Assembly (NCBI RefSeq): GCF_000399665.1
Contig: NZ_KB976986.1
Location: 1,678,773-1,742,772, forward strand
Direction of reading: 5' to 3'
Length of the DNA stretch: 64,000 bases
Origin: Acinetobacter calcoaceticus ANC 3811
GTDB taxonomy: Bacteria; Pseudomonadota; Gammaproteobacteria; Pseudomonadales; Moraxellaceae
Under the pieces are notes generated by a model, which saw only the letters and a program-made list of their open reading frames with translations, did no database searches and was not told the origin of the DNA. The position numbers and the translations under genes were made by a program. Shown here piece by piece: positions 40,091 to 49,237 of the stretch (position 1 is its first letter; each line of letters begins with the position of its first letter).

Positions 40091-40537
40091 TTATTTCACC
40101 TTTTGCACTTGGGTATTAGAAGCTTTCAGCACTGTTCCATCTGCCGCGACTGGCGTCATAAATGGAATTTGTTGTCCTGTCGTTTTATCAATTAACAGAG
40201 AATGACGCTCACCACTTTCAAATAGGTTCTGTTCTCCCCATTGTCGTAAAGCTACAACGACTGGGAATAAACTCTCCCCTTTAGCAGTCAATACATATTC
40301 CTGATAAGCCGTGCCATCGGAAGCATCTTGCATTTCAAGAACACCAGCATCCACTAATTTTTTTAGTCGGTCAGAAAGAATATTTCGCGCAACACCTAAG
40401 CTCCGCTGGAAATCTCCAAAACGGCGCATTCCATCAAAAGCATCACGCACAATAAGCAGTGACCAGCGGTCTCCTATCAGATTGACGCAGCGCGCAACAG
40501 GACAAGGTTCATCTTTTAACAATGTAGAGTTCGTCAT
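40091..40537 (-). CDS. HxlR-family winged-helix transcriptional regulator
   Basis: A 148-residue regulator. The N-terminal CPVARCVNLIGDRWSLLIVRDAFDGMRRFGDFQ and SDRLKKLVDAGVLE are hallmarks of HxlR proteins, which sense redox or electrophiles through the N-terminal Cys in some members. It diverges from an MFS pump with two repeat sites between the genes, so control of the pump is likely. Confidence 0.88.
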   Translation of the reverse strand: MTNSTLLKDEPCPVARCVNLIGDRWSLLIVRDAFDGMRRFGDFQRSLGVARNILSDRLKKLVDAGVLEMQDASDGTAYQEYVLTAKGESLFPVVVALRQWGEQNLFESGERHSLLIDKTTGQQIPFMTPVAADGTVLKASNTQVQKVK

Positions 40538-40571
40538 CGAGTTTCCTTACCAATCATCAGTAACAAGTTAT

Positions 40572-40629
40572 CTAGTTGCATTTTAAAACTAGTAGACTTA
40601 ATATTCAACTAGTTGCATTTTAAAACCAG
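40572..40629. promoter_or_regulatory. Two direct repeats in the HxlR-MFS intergenic region, candidate operators
   Basis: CTAGTTGCATTTTAAAAC occurs at 40572-40589 and again at 40609-40626, spaced 37 bases start to start. Each is followed by TAG or CAG, so each is also an imperfect palindrome (CTAG...AACTAG). Position between the divergent regulator and pump fits HxlR operators. Confidence 0.6.
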
Positions 40630-40648
40630 ATTGGGTGAGTTTAGAGCC

Positions 40649-41866
40649 ATGAAAGCTTCTCTTGCATCTTCAACTTCACACGCCGAAAGCGATAAACGAC
40701 TTTCAAGCATGCCTCGTGGCATAATTTTGCTGTTTGCTATAGCAAGTGGTGCAAGCGTAGCAAATGTCTATTATGCGCAGCCTTTGCTCGACATCTTAGC
40801 TAAGGACTTTAACGTTAGTCATGCTGCCATTGGCGGTGTAGTTACAGCCACTCAAATAGGTTGCGCCCTTGCACTCGTGTTCTTAGTACCGTTAGGTGAC
40901 CTTGTAAATCGGCGTCGATTAATGGCTATGCAATTACTGGCTTTGATCTCAGCATTACTCGTGGTTGCCTTTGCTCACTCTACAATTGTTCTTTTGGCAG
41001 GAATGCTTGCCGTAGGTTTACTCGGCACAGCCATGACTCAAGGGCTTATCGCTTATGCTGTGAGTGCTGCTCTCCCACATGAGCAAGGACATGTGGTTGG
41101 CACTGCACAAAGTGGTGTGTTCATTGGTTTACTGCTTGCCCGAGTATTTTCAGGAGGAATTAGCGATTTAGCGGGATGGCGTGGCGTGTACTTCTGTGCA
41201 GCCATCATCATGCTCATGATTGCGTTACCTCTTTGGAAACGTCTGCCTCATTTAGAGGTTCAGCGCGTTACCATGCGCTACCCGCAACTTTTAGCATCCA
41301 TGTTAAAACTGCTTCGCCAAGAAAAAGTGCTACAAGTGCGCGGTGTGTTAGCTTTACTCATGTTCGCTGCATTCAATATTTTTTGGAGTGCATTGGTACT
41401 ACCGTTAAGTGAGCCGCCTTACAGTTTTTCGCATACTATTATTGGGTCTTTTGGACTTGTTGGAGTTGTTGGTGCTCTGGCTGCTGCACGTGCGGGTTAT
41501 TGGGCCGACCGCGGATATGCTCAGCGCACAAGCTTAGCAGCACTTGTAATATTACTGCTTGCTTGGGGTCCACTCTCACTCATGGCTTACTCACTGTGGG
41601 CACTCGTGATTGGTATCGTATTGCTAGACTTGGGTGGACAAGCCTTACATGTGACCAACCAGAGTATGATTTTTCGCACTCGTCCAGAAGCGCATAGTCG
41701 GCTTGTTGGTCTATACATGCTCTTTTATGCAATCGGTAGTGGGCTAGGTGCAATTAGTACAACAGCAACTTACGCCTATGCTGGATGGTTTGGCGTGTGT
41801 GCACTCGGTGCAGGTGTTAGCCTTCTGGCATTATTATTTTGGTGGATAACCCGTAAAGTCTCTTAA
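40649..41866 (+). CDS. MFS transporter, YgaY/AraJ-like exporter
   Basis: A 405-residue membrane protein with 12 predicted helices. VANVYYAQPLLDILAKDF in the first helix and LGDLVNRRRLMAMQL in loop 2-3 match the uncharacterised YgaY-type drug/metabolite exporters. I start at ATG 40649; a TTG start 12 codons earlier falls inside the operator-like repeat. Controlled probably by the divergent HxlR gene. Substrate unknown. Confidence 0.82.
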   Translation: MKASLASSTSHAESDKRLSSMPRGIILLFAIASGASVANVYYAQPLLDILAKDFNVSHAAIGGVVTATQIGCALALVFLVPLGDLVNRRRLMAMQLLALISALLVVAFAHSTIVLLAGMLAVGLLGTAMTQGLIAYAVSAALPHEQGHVVGTAQSGVFIGLLLARVFSGGISDLAGWRGVYFCAAIIMLMIALPLWKRLPHLEVQRVTMRYPQLLASMLKLLRQEKVLQVRGVLALLMFAAFNIFWSALVLPLSEPPYSFSHTIIGSFGLVGVVGALAAARAGYWADRGYAQRTSLAALVILLLAWGPLSLMAYSLWALVIGIVLLDLGGQALHVTNQSMIFRTRPEAHSRLVGLYMLFYAIGSGLGAISTTATYAYAGWFGVCALGAGVSLLALLFWWITRKVS

Positions 41867-41885
41867 AAACGCCTACTCTCAAATA

Positions 41886-41922
41886 AAAAAACCACATCAC
41901 TCAAGAGAATCATGTGGTTTTT
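41886..41922. terminator. Bidirectional terminator
   Basis: AAAAACCACAT pairs with ATGTGGTTTTT around a 14-base loop, between convergent genes. Confidence 0.8.
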
Positions 41923-41936
41923 AATGAGCAGCTAAT

Positions 41937-42701
41937 CTAATGAGATGACTGAGCTGCTTTAGGTTTAAAGACTACTAAACAGACAACAATGAAAGCTAAT
42001 AAAACAAAAGACGCGCTAAATCTACTTAACTCTAATCCACCATGTGCGATAGGTTTATCAAGGAAATCTCCCAATACTGCACCTAGAGGTCTGGTAAGAA
42101 CAAAGGCCAACCAAAATAATAAGGTTCTTGAAATTTTGGTATAAAAATAGCAGATTGCTAACACCAATAATAACGTACCAAAAATCAAAGCAGCGCTGGT
42201 ATATCCTAAGCCTTGAGTATCAGCAGTCCAGTCTCCTAAAGCTGTCCCTAATGTTTGAGAAAACATGATGGTTAACCAATAGAAAGCTTCACTTTTTGCA
42301 GATTGAACACTTTTTACTGAAATTGTGCCGCAACTTAAATACCAAACAAACAGAGATATGCCTAATAAAATAAGTAATATTAAACTTCCTCCGGCATAGC
42401 CCACACCTAAGGTTCGATCAACAAAATCGGCAATTGTCGTACCTAACGTGGTAGTGGCGATGATTGTCGCCCAGTAGAAAAATGAATTATAGTTTTTAGC
42501 TTTAATTTGTAGTCCGACAAATACTGCAAAGATCACAGCAAAAATTGCAGTGCTGATTACATACCCCAAATTTAGGGACATAGACAGCGCATCTCCAGCA
42601 GTTTCACCTAGCGTTGTAGCTGCAATTTTAATAATCCAGAATAATAAGGTGACTTCTGGAACCTTACTCAAGGTTTTAGATAAATTCTCATGACTCATCA
42701 T
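41937..42701 (-). CDS. DUF347-repeat (COG4705) membrane protein
   Basis: A 254-residue integral membrane protein of four internal repeats. Each carries a helix with the pattern T-T-L-G-x-x-x-x-D, seen as AATTLGETAGD, ATTTLGTTIAD, SQTLGTALGD and TRPLGAVLGD, each followed by LGY or similar. Eight to nine helices. The family has no settled biochemical role, though it is sometimes found near metal-resistance genes. I start at ATG 42701, eight bases after GGGAGA; an upstream ATG at 42719 is less likely. Confidence 0.75.
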   Translation of the reverse strand: MMSHENLSKTLSKVPEVTLLFWIIKIAATTLGETAGDALSMSLNLGYVISTAIFAVIFAVFVGLQIKAKNYNSFFYWATIIATTTLGTTIADFVDRTLGVGYAGGSLILLILLGISLFVWYLSCGTISVKSVQSAKSEAFYWLTIMFSQTLGTALGDWTADTQGLGYTSAALIFGTLLLVLAICYFYTKISRTLLFWLAFVLTRPLGAVLGDFLDKPIAHGGLELSRFSASFVLLAFIVVCLVVFKPKAAQSSH

Positions 42702-43011
42702 TGTATGTTCTCCCAACATACATATTCATTAGCTCCTATCTAAATATTTATGCCTTAAGATAAAATTAAGGTTAAAAATAAATTACAAATACTTTTTTTC
42801 AAAGAAAATTACACGACTTATGTTGGCCCAAAATTCAGATGAAAAAGCCAACAATATACAAATAAATAAAATATAATAATTTAAGAACTATTCATGTAAA
42901 TGAATAAGTTTTTTATTTTTAAATAATTAACTTCAAAACGTAATGAGATGAAATCTTCTCTAACAATCTAAAGATTGATATGCAACATTAGTCCATTACT
43001 ATCAAAATTAT
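42702..43011. other. AT-rich intergenic region between divergent genes
   Basis: No coding frame. Must contain promoters for the DUF347 gene and the lipoprotein; no boxes good enough to call. Confidence 0.35.
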
Positions 43012-43416
43012 ATGGAAATCCCTATAGGAACAAAATTGGGTATTAATAATAAATTAATTTGCGCAGTTGTATTGGTACTCCTTACAGGATGTGGGCAGCA
43101 AGAAGCGAACGAAAATACTAGTGCGGTGAAACTCCCTGTTTATCAATCTAATGGTGTTTCTGCTTCAGCGCGCTTAAAAGGAATTTTGCAGCTAAAACAA
43201 GAATGCCTTTATGTAAACGATATTCTGATTATCTTTCCCGAGCACTCGGCTCAGTGGGATTCTGAAAAAGAAGCTTTAAGCTATAAAGGTAGGCATATCG
43301 CCATAGGCAACGAATTAGATATTGCTGGTGGAAGTGGCGATTTTGAGCGAGACAATCTACGTATTAAACATTTGAGTCCAATGTGTGATCATCAGAATAT
43401 TTGGTTTGCTGGATAA
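43012..43416 (+). CDS. Small lipoprotein of unknown function
   Basis: A 134-residue protein with a lipobox LLTG|C27. The mature part is about 107 residues, with beta-rich segments and two further cysteines (KQECLYV and SPMCDHQ). A TTG start at 43036 (18-residue signal peptide, with AGGA just upstream) is a good alternative to the ATG at 43012. No family recognised. Confidence 0.65.
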   Translation: MEIPIGTKLGINNKLICAVVLVLLTGCGQQEANENTSAVKLPVYQSNGVSASARLKGILQLKQECLYVNDILIIFPEHSAQWDSEKEALSYKGRHIAIGNELDIAGGSGDFERDNLRIKHLSPMCDHQNIWFAG

Positions 43417-43538
43417 TCTACAGAGAATGGTTCGAATTCAATTTTCGCTCCTCTTAACTTCTAGTTCTCAACCGGAATGAGTCAATTCACTATCAGATTT
43501 ATATATTTTTCTCACAGGTCACTAGAGATGAAACATCA

Positions 43539-43566
43539 AAAAAGCCCCCATTTGGGAGCTTTTTAA
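43539..43566 (-). terminator. Terminator-like hairpin
   Basis: AAAAAAGC-CCCC pairs with GGGAGCTTTTT with one mismatch; it lies 36 bases beyond the mscS stop on the minus strand and could also end the lipoprotein transcript. Confidence 0.6.
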
Positions 43567-43601
43567 AAATAGTTGAGGACCTGCTATTAACAGCTTAAAA
43601 C

Positions 43602-44849
43602 TTAACTTGGATTAATCTCTGCGGTTAATCTTTGCAAATCATGACCCGAAGGTGCTTGGTACACACGTAAACCAAATTCAGGAAGAATCGCAATTAAGTG
43701 GTCAAAAATATCTGACTGAATTGCTTCATAAGAAACCCATGCAATCGTATTGGTAAATGCATAAATTTCTAAAGGCAAACCTTGGCTAGTCGGCTGTAAT
43801 TGACGAACCATAATGGTTTGATTTTGAGCAATGCCCTTGTGCTGGCGCAAATAAAATTCAACATAGGCTCTAAACGTCCCAATATTGGTTAAACGGCGCT
43901 TGTTATAACGAGATTGGTTGCTTAACTGTTTATTAAAATCTTCAATTTCAGAATTCTTTGCATCAAGATATTGATCTAATAATAGAAATTCTTTGAGCTT
44001 CTGTTGCTCTTCATCACTCATGAAATGAACACTACTTTGATCGATAAAGAGTGAACGCTTCATTCGACGGCAGCCCGAATTGCTCATGCCTCGCCAGTTT
44101 TTAAATGTATCGGTAACCAACTTATTGGTCGGAATAGTCGTGTAAGTTTTATCAAAATTTTGAACAGTGACTGTATGCAACGAAATATCAATCACATCAC
44201 CATCTGCATTAAGCGACGGCATTTCAATCCAGTCTCCAATCCGCACCATGTCATAAGAGGCAATTTGTACACTCGCCACTAAAGACAAAATAGTGTTTTG
44301 GAAAACCAGCATTAATACCGCTGCCATTGCACCGAAACCTGCAAGCAAAGTGAACACATCCTTTTTAAGGAATGTTCCCAAAATCATCAGGCCACACACA
44401 ACAAATAAAATTAATTTAACCAGTTGTAAGTAACCTTTAATCGGCTTATTTCTTGATTTCGGATTACGCTGATAAATAAGATTGAAGATATTTAAAAGCT
44501 CGCTGACCGTAAGCGCGAGTGTAAGAAAGATAAATGCTTGCGCACCCATTTCTACAAAAGAAATAAACTTTGGAGTTAGATGTGGAACAGTTGCAATACC
44601 GTTCATAATCACAATAGCAGGAACAATGTTAGCAAATTTCTTTATGATGCTATGCTGAGCAAAAATAGATTGATTGGGTGATTTTAGCTTGGTCACTAAG
44701 TGACGAACGCCCCGCACAATAATGCGTTTAGCAATAAAAGTTGCCAATGCTGCAAATAGAATCAAAATCGTGAGTGAAACAAACATCTCTAGCCAAGGAT
44801 AATGGCTTAAATGAGCCTGAATATCGCGAAAAAAACTTAAAAAATCCAA
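43602..44849 (-). CDS. MscS-family mechanosensitive channel (YbdG-like)
   Basis: A 415-residue membrane protein with five predicted N-terminal helices. The MscS pore helix and beta domain begin about residue 165 (GFGAMAAVLMLVFQNTILSLVASVQIASYDMVRIGDWIEMP) and continue with TVTVQNFDKTYTTIPTNKL. A long C-terminal insertion is typical of the YbdG group. It opens under hypoosmotic stress. Single gene. Confidence 0.88.
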   Translation of the reverse strand: MDFLSFFRDIQAHLSHYPWLEMFVSLTILILFAALATFIAKRIIVRGVRHLVTKLKSPNQSIFAQHSIIKKFANIVPAIVIMNGIATVPHLTPKFISFVEMGAQAFIFLTLALTVSELLNIFNLIYQRNPKSRNKPIKGYLQLVKLILFVVCGLMILGTFLKKDVFTLLAGFGAMAAVLMLVFQNTILSLVASVQIASYDMVRIGDWIEMPSLNADGDVIDISLHTVTVQNFDKTYTTIPTNKLVTDTFKNWRGMSNSGCRRMKRSLFIDQSSVHFMSDEEQQKLKEFLLLDQYLDAKNSEIEDFNKQLSNQSRYNKRRLTNIGTFRAYVEFYLRQHKGIAQNQTIMVRQLQPTSQGLPLEIYAFTNTIAWVSYEAIQSDIFDHLIAILPEFGLRVYQAPSGHDLQRLTAEINPS

Positions 44850-45094
44850 AAATTTACCCCTTAAAAATTTATTTTGTAGAATTTTAAGGGCTAAAGCACT
44901 TGATAATAAGACTTGTTTACATATGTAGTCATAAATACAACAACTAAGTTATATACCCTGCTATTTATCTCATTATTTTGATGCTTAACGCTCAGTTCTT
45001 ATCTACTTATGTTTTAGATCACGCACATAAACTAGATCGAATGAATCGACTCATTTAAAATAATACGTTAAACGAATAATTCTGGTTTTAGTGA

Positions 45095-45457
45095 GTGAAA
45101 TTTTCTGACTTTTTGACTTTTATTGGCGTGGTCTGGTTTAGCTTATTCTTTATCTATATTGCTTGGACCTTTTTTCTTAAAAGTCTATTCAATAAATTTT
45201 TAATTTATAAACGAGGAATCCTTACTTCTGCCGAGGTCGTATATTTTCAGGACTCATTAGCTAAGGTGCAATATCGCCCGTTATGTTATATAAAATTGAA
45301 ATTTCAAACGGAGCAAGGCCAAATCATGACTGAAAACCTAAAGGTGCTTATTGCTAAACAAAATCATGATCAATATAAAGTCGGAAGCATCATCAAAATT
45401 AAATATGACCCTAAGAATTTAAAGAATATTTCGATATTGGGCGAGGTAATGGTTTAA
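45095..45457 (+). CDS. DUF3592-like membrane protein
   Basis: A 120-residue protein with one N-terminal membrane helix (about residues 8-30) and a beta-rich domain ending YKVGSIIKIKYDPKNLKN, the DUF3592 pattern (G-x-x-v-x-V-x-YdP-x-x-P). The start is a GTG with little ribosome-binding signal, so it is uncertain. Function unknown. Confidence 0.6.
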   Translation: MKFSDFLTFIGVVWFSLFFIYIAWTFFLKSLFNKFLIYKRGILTSAEVVYFQDSLAKVQYRPLCYIKLKFQTEQGQIMTENLKVLIAKQNHDQYKVGSIIKIKYDPKNLKNISILGEVMV

Positions 45458-45461
45458 GACA

Positions 45462-46106
45462 TTAGAGATTATTTAAAAAGTACGATAAACCCTGAGGTGC
45501 GCGTCCGTTTAAGCGACTACTTGTTGTCACTCGCACCAGATTACTCCAAGTAATATTGCAACAATGCTTGATCAGTTTTTTGATTAAAGATACATCTTCA
45601 TGGCATGAAATAGGCTCAAAGCCACCTACCAAAAGATAAACCTCTGCACTAAAACTTAAATTTGCCCCGTGAATATGCGCGTGATCCATCTGATCTTTAT
45701 AATGCGCTAAATATTTTTGCTGTTTCGTTATAGAGAGATGACTAAAATCATCTAGTGTTACCGTGCCGCAAATCGCATCTGTGGGTTGGTGCTGAATTTG
45801 ATAGCGCAGCCAATCAGGACTAACCACCGTGTCTGCATCCGTACATGCAATCCACGTCACTCCACGCCCAATTAAATGACGAATTCCTAAATCTCGTGCT
45901 CGCCCAACACATGCGTAGTTGCATTCAATCCAATTGATCTGATGGCTTTGTACAATCAACCGCGACTGATCTGTACAGTTATCAAGTACCACAATCACTT
46001 CTACGTCATAACCGCTAATGTTCTCTATAGCGACCTGAATAGAGTGCAAACAAGCCGATAGATAGTGCTCTTCGTTATGTGCCGGAATGACGATACCTAT
46101 TTTCAT
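45462..46106 (-). CDS. Family 2 glycosyltransferase (last gene of a four-gene operon)
   Basis: A 214-residue GT-A enzyme: IGIVIPAHNEEHYLSACLHSI at the start, VIVVLDNCTDQSR for the nucleotide, and CTDADTVVSPDWL with the DxD metal site (about residues 90-102). No membrane helix. The ATG at 46106 overlaps the methyltransferase stop as ATGA, with AGGA upstream; the longer frame to 46151 lies inside that gene. It ends the operon acyl-CoA dehydrogenase, deacetylase, methyltransferase, GT2. Product unknown. Confidence 0.82.
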   Translation of the reverse strand: MKIGIVIPAHNEEHYLSACLHSIQVAIENISGYDVEVIVVLDNCTDQSRLIVQSHQINWIECNYACVGRARDLGIRHLIGRGVTWIACTDADTVVSPDWLRYQIQHQPTDAICGTVTLDDFSHLSITKQQKYLAHYKDQMDHAHIHGANLSFSAEVYLLVGGFEPISCHEDVSLIKKLIKHCCNITWSNLVRVTTSSRLNGRAPQGLSYFLNNL

Positions 46107-46687
46107 CTTAGTTTTTCCTGCTGTGCTAAAGAGGAAGTGTTCGCCGTCCATAGATCAATCATAAAATCTGGATCGTTTAAGCTGAGATAGTGATGAAATG
46201 AGAAATGTTGCTGAAAGCCTTGATGGACTTGTTCTGCATTTAATTCAAAATCTTGAATTTCATGACGCCAATGACAACAAAGAATCTCGCCATCATCATT
46301 TAAACTATGTTTTAACTTTTCAATAAACTCCTGCAATTCATCAGCCGATAAGTAATAGGCCATCTCACTAATTAAAATGAGATCGAATTTTTGAATTGAG
46401 TAGTCTTCAGGTATTTTTCTATTTTCAACAACCACATGCTCAAATTCTTTTAAACGCTCGGACGCTAAGCGAACAGCACTCTCAGAGACATCTATACACA
46501 GCAATTGTTCGGCTCTTTGCGCCAAATGAAAACTTAAATGTCCATTTGAACACCCCACTTCTAACACTTTTGAGTAACGAGGTCTTGTCAGCAGCGCGAG
46601 ACAAATTTGTCTTTTACGAGCTTCATACCAATGAGAGTCATAGCCCCACGGATCACTGTTATGACGATATAAATCTTCAAAGTACAT
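46103..46687 (-). CDS. SAM-dependent methyltransferase, NodS-like
   Basis: A 194-residue class I methyltransferase. The opening MYFEDLYRHNSDPWGYDSHWYEARKR matches the NodS-like group that acts on aminosugars or glycans. Motif I is VLEVGCSNGHLSFHL. I start at ATG 46687; a GTG at 46702 with GAGG nine bases before is also possible. It overlaps the PIG-L gene upstream and the GT2 gene downstream. NodS methylates a deacetylated glucosamine, which fits a deacetylase partner. Confidence 0.8.
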   Translation of the reverse strand: MYFEDLYRHNSDPWGYDSHWYEARKRQICLALLTRPRYSKVLEVGCSNGHLSFHLAQRAEQLLCIDVSESAVRLASERLKEFEHVVVENRKIPEDYSIQKFDLILISEMAYYLSADELQEFIEKLKHSLNDDGEILCCHWRHEIQDFELNAEQVHQGFQQHFSFHHYLSLNDPDFMIDLWTANTSSLAQQEKLR

Positions 46688-47471
46688 GCGAGAATGAATC
46701 ACTCAAATAAACCTCATAAGGCATTAAAAGACGTTTAATTGCACTTGAAGAAAGAACCGCGGCATTGCCCGTGGTTTCATCTGCTTCAAGTTGGGTTTTA
46801 AACTGCAAAATTGCTTGATGTTTTTTAGTTAGCTGTTCTTCGGTTAAGTGGTAGGCTTTTGCTCGGTACCAATCAATTCGTGAGTCTAAAGGCTTTGCCC
46901 AATGCCAAGCCCAAATTAATACGTGCAAACATAGAAGTTGCTTAGCGGTTGCATAAGCTTGTACGGTTTTACCTACTGCTTCATGGTCTGGGTGACCATC
47001 AAAGGCATAGCTACAAATTAGAATGTCATCGGCTTGAACGATCTGCTCTAAACTCTGCCACAGTTCATCAGTTTGCAAATGAATCTGACCATCTAACAAA
47101 TTAAGCTTCACATACTCGGTTAACTCGGCTACCCCTAAACAATTTAAGGCTTCCAAGCTTTCTTGTGGGCGAAGAATATTGAGCTGATCTGGAGGATATT
47201 TTGTAGAGTTAGGATGGCTTTGTGTGCCGTTACTTACCGCTAAAATGAGGATCTTACAATTCAGCGCAATAAGTTGCTGCATTAAACCACCGCAACCAAG
47301 TACTTCATCATCAGGATGTGGAGCGACAATCACCACCCTTTTAGAGCGAAATAACTCAAGATTTAAAGGCGCTAAAGGTTGTTGTTGAAATGCATTTAAC
47401 CATTGCTCTTTGGACGTACCTTCACCAAAAATAACGCGGTCTTCAACCAAAGGATGTTTTAAAGTTCCCAT
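46677..47471 (-). CDS. PIG-L/LmbE-family N-deacetylase
   Basis: A 264-residue zinc deacetylase. IVAPHPDDEVLGCGGLM (about residues 43-59) holds the HPDD metal/catalytic motif, and GHPDHEAVG supplies the third ligand. Relatives remove acetyl groups from GlcNAc conjugates. I start at ATG 47471; an in-frame TTG at 47492 lies deeper in the upstream gene. It overlaps the acyl-CoA dehydrogenase gene by 13 bases and the methyltransferase gene by 11. Confidence 0.85.
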   Translation of the reverse strand: MGTLKHPLVEDRVIFGEGTSKEQWLNAFQQQPLAPLNLELFRSKRVVIVAPHPDDEVLGCGGLMQQLIALNCKILILAVSNGTQSHPNSTKYPPDQLNILRPQESLEALNCLGVAELTEYVKLNLLDGQIHLQTDELWQSLEQIVQADDILICSYAFDGHPDHEAVGKTVQAYATAKQLLCLHVLIWAWHWAKPLDSRIDWYRAKAYHLTEEQLTKKHQAILQFKTQLEADETTGNAAVLSSSAIKRLLMPYEVYLSDSFSHVL

Positions 47472-48472
47472 AGGCTTTGGTCCGATAAACAAAGTTCTGT
47501 AATTTGTTGGTAATCAAAAGCAGCATGACTTTGTCTGATAAACACAGGCAAATCAGCCATGAGCTGTGCAAAAGTTGCATCTTCACAAAAAGGACGAGCG
47601 CCTAATGCTTTCCCTACTCGCTCAACCACACTCAGACAGCATTGTTCTGTTTGGGCACGTAGTATTCGTATTTCCCGCTCATGATTTAGCATGGGTTTGC
47701 TGTCAATCAGTTCAGCAACATATTTAAAATATTGCTTAGTGATTTCTAATTGATGCGCGACCTCGCCTAAATACAATTTTTTAAAAGGATTTGGACTGAC
47801 CTGGCAACTTTCTTGTAAAAAACCAGCTAAACCAACGGCGGCACCATACCAACAAGCGGCAACACCTGCTGCACCATGCCAAAAACCTGAGCGCTTTAAA
47901 TAACTATTTGGGTGACCAATCAATTTAACAGGCGTATTTTCAAAACTTACTCTTGCAGTCTGTGTCGCATCCATCCCGACTGCATGCCAGTGGCTTAAGT
48001 CCGTGCTAATAGAGGAATGACTTAAGTCAACAATACAAAGCTGAGCCTGCCCTTGTTGATTTTTAAAACTCATTAAAGCTTTTTGAATAAACTCTGCACC
48101 AGAACACCAAGGCTTTATGCCCTTACACAGGTTATCTTTTACCTGCAATGGAGCTGGTCCACCGTCTGCTGCCCAAACAGCCCAAAGCTGGTCACCTATT
48201 TCTTGCTGATAACCCAACTCATATAAAATGCTTACAGCATCGCAATGTGACTCAAAGAGCTTTGCCAAACTTAAATCGACTCCAGCAATCTGAGCAAAAA
48301 GTTGCCAGCGCTGATAGGTCTGACCCGAAGCTGGATGAGGTAAATTTTTGGCTAAACTTACCAATTGAGAGAGTAAATCTATACGAAGCTTACTTTTATC
48401 TTCAGCTAAGGCAGATTCAAATTCACTCAAGATACTTAATATCGTCACATTTATAGGTATTTTAATATTCAT
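47459..48472 (-). CDS. Acyl-CoA dehydrogenase-like flavoprotein
   Basis: A 337-residue protein with a weak acyl-CoA dehydrogenase fold. The middle domain has LWAVWAADGGPAPLQV and HWHAVGMDATQTARVSFENTPV. The C-terminal helical bundle has QTEQCCLSVVERVGKALGARPFCED. It is shorter than standard enzymes (about 380), and the usual catalytic Glu is not obvious, so it may act on an unusual substrate. First gene of the operon with the deacetylase, methyltransferase and GT2. Confidence 0.75.
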   Translation of the reverse strand: MNIKIPINVTILSILSEFESALAEDKSKLRIDLLSQLVSLAKNLPHPASGQTYQRWQLFAQIAGVDLSLAKLFESHCDAVSILYELGYQQEIGDQLWAVWAADGGPAPLQVKDNLCKGIKPWCSGAEFIQKALMSFKNQQGQAQLCIVDLSHSSISTDLSHWHAVGMDATQTARVSFENTPVKLIGHPNSYLKRSGFWHGAAGVAACWYGAAVGLAGFLQESCQVSPNPFKKLYLGEVAHQLEITKQYFKYVAELIDSKPMLNHEREIRILRAQTEQCCLSVVERVGKALGARPFCEDATFAQLMADLPVFIRQSHAAFDYQQITELCLSDQSLWEL

Positions 48473-48721
48473 TGCAAATAATTATTTATAAGACTTGGTT
48501 TAACCTTATCTAAATACTTCTGTTTAAATAAACATGTAAATTGTAATAAAAAGATAAATATTATTGGTTTTATATCTAATTATTTCATTGTTACTCAAAT
48601 ATATTTATTAAGTGAACTTATAAACCCATCCTGTAAGGTTTATTAAAAACCCCTGATTTATCCAATTATTTAAAGTAATTTAAGTCTTACCGTTTTTCTA
48701 TTTCTAAAGAAGAGGTCTAAA

Positions 48722-48955
48722 ATGAGTACTTTAAATATTAATGATATTAAAAAACACGCAGACGTTATTGCTTCTTGTGGTACTAAAGTAGGAACAGTCG
48801 ACCATCTAGATGGTGAAAACCAATTAAAGCTGACTCGAGATGAAAGCGGTCAACATCACCTTATTCCTACTGGATGGATTGGGGAAGTAAAAGAAAACCA
48901 AGTCATTCTGAATAAAAATTCAGAAGAAGTTAAAGATCAGTGGCAAGCGATCTAG
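48722..48955 (+). CDS. DUF2171 small protein
   Basis: A 77-residue cytoplasmic protein with the DUF2171 pattern: IKKHADVIASCGTKVGTVDHLDG, then LTRDESGQHHLIPTGWI. AGAGG lies seven bases before the ATG. Such proteins have a PRC-barrel-like fold; function unknown. Single gene with its own terminator. Confidence 0.8.
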   Translation: MSTLNINDIKKHADVIASCGTKVGTVDHLDGENQLKLTRDESGQHHLIPTGWIGEVKENQVILNKNSEEVKDQWQAI

Positions 48956-49059
48956 ACTTTTAAGCACGATACGTGACTTAACCTGAACTTTATAATAAAT
49001 CGTTTCAGCTTAGAAAAATGAATAGGCTTAAAAACTTTACAGCCTAACTCCCCGAACTG

Positions 49060-49088
49060 AAGGCTCCTTTTCATAAGGAGCCTTTTTT
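49060..49088 (+). terminator. Rho-independent terminator
   Basis: AAGGCTCCTT pairs with AAGGAGCCTT around a short loop followed by six T. It lies about 105 bases after the DUF2171 stop. Confidence 0.85.
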
Positions 49089-49237
49089 ATTTATTAAATC
49101 TCTGACTTAGGCCGTTTTTATCTCTATAAGCCTTTTGTTAGATGTTTTTGTCCTTTACTCACATGGTGATCAATTTTACTTAATGCTAAAAATTGTCCAT
49201 TCGCATTAAATGAACAATTATGAATAGGGTGACGTAT

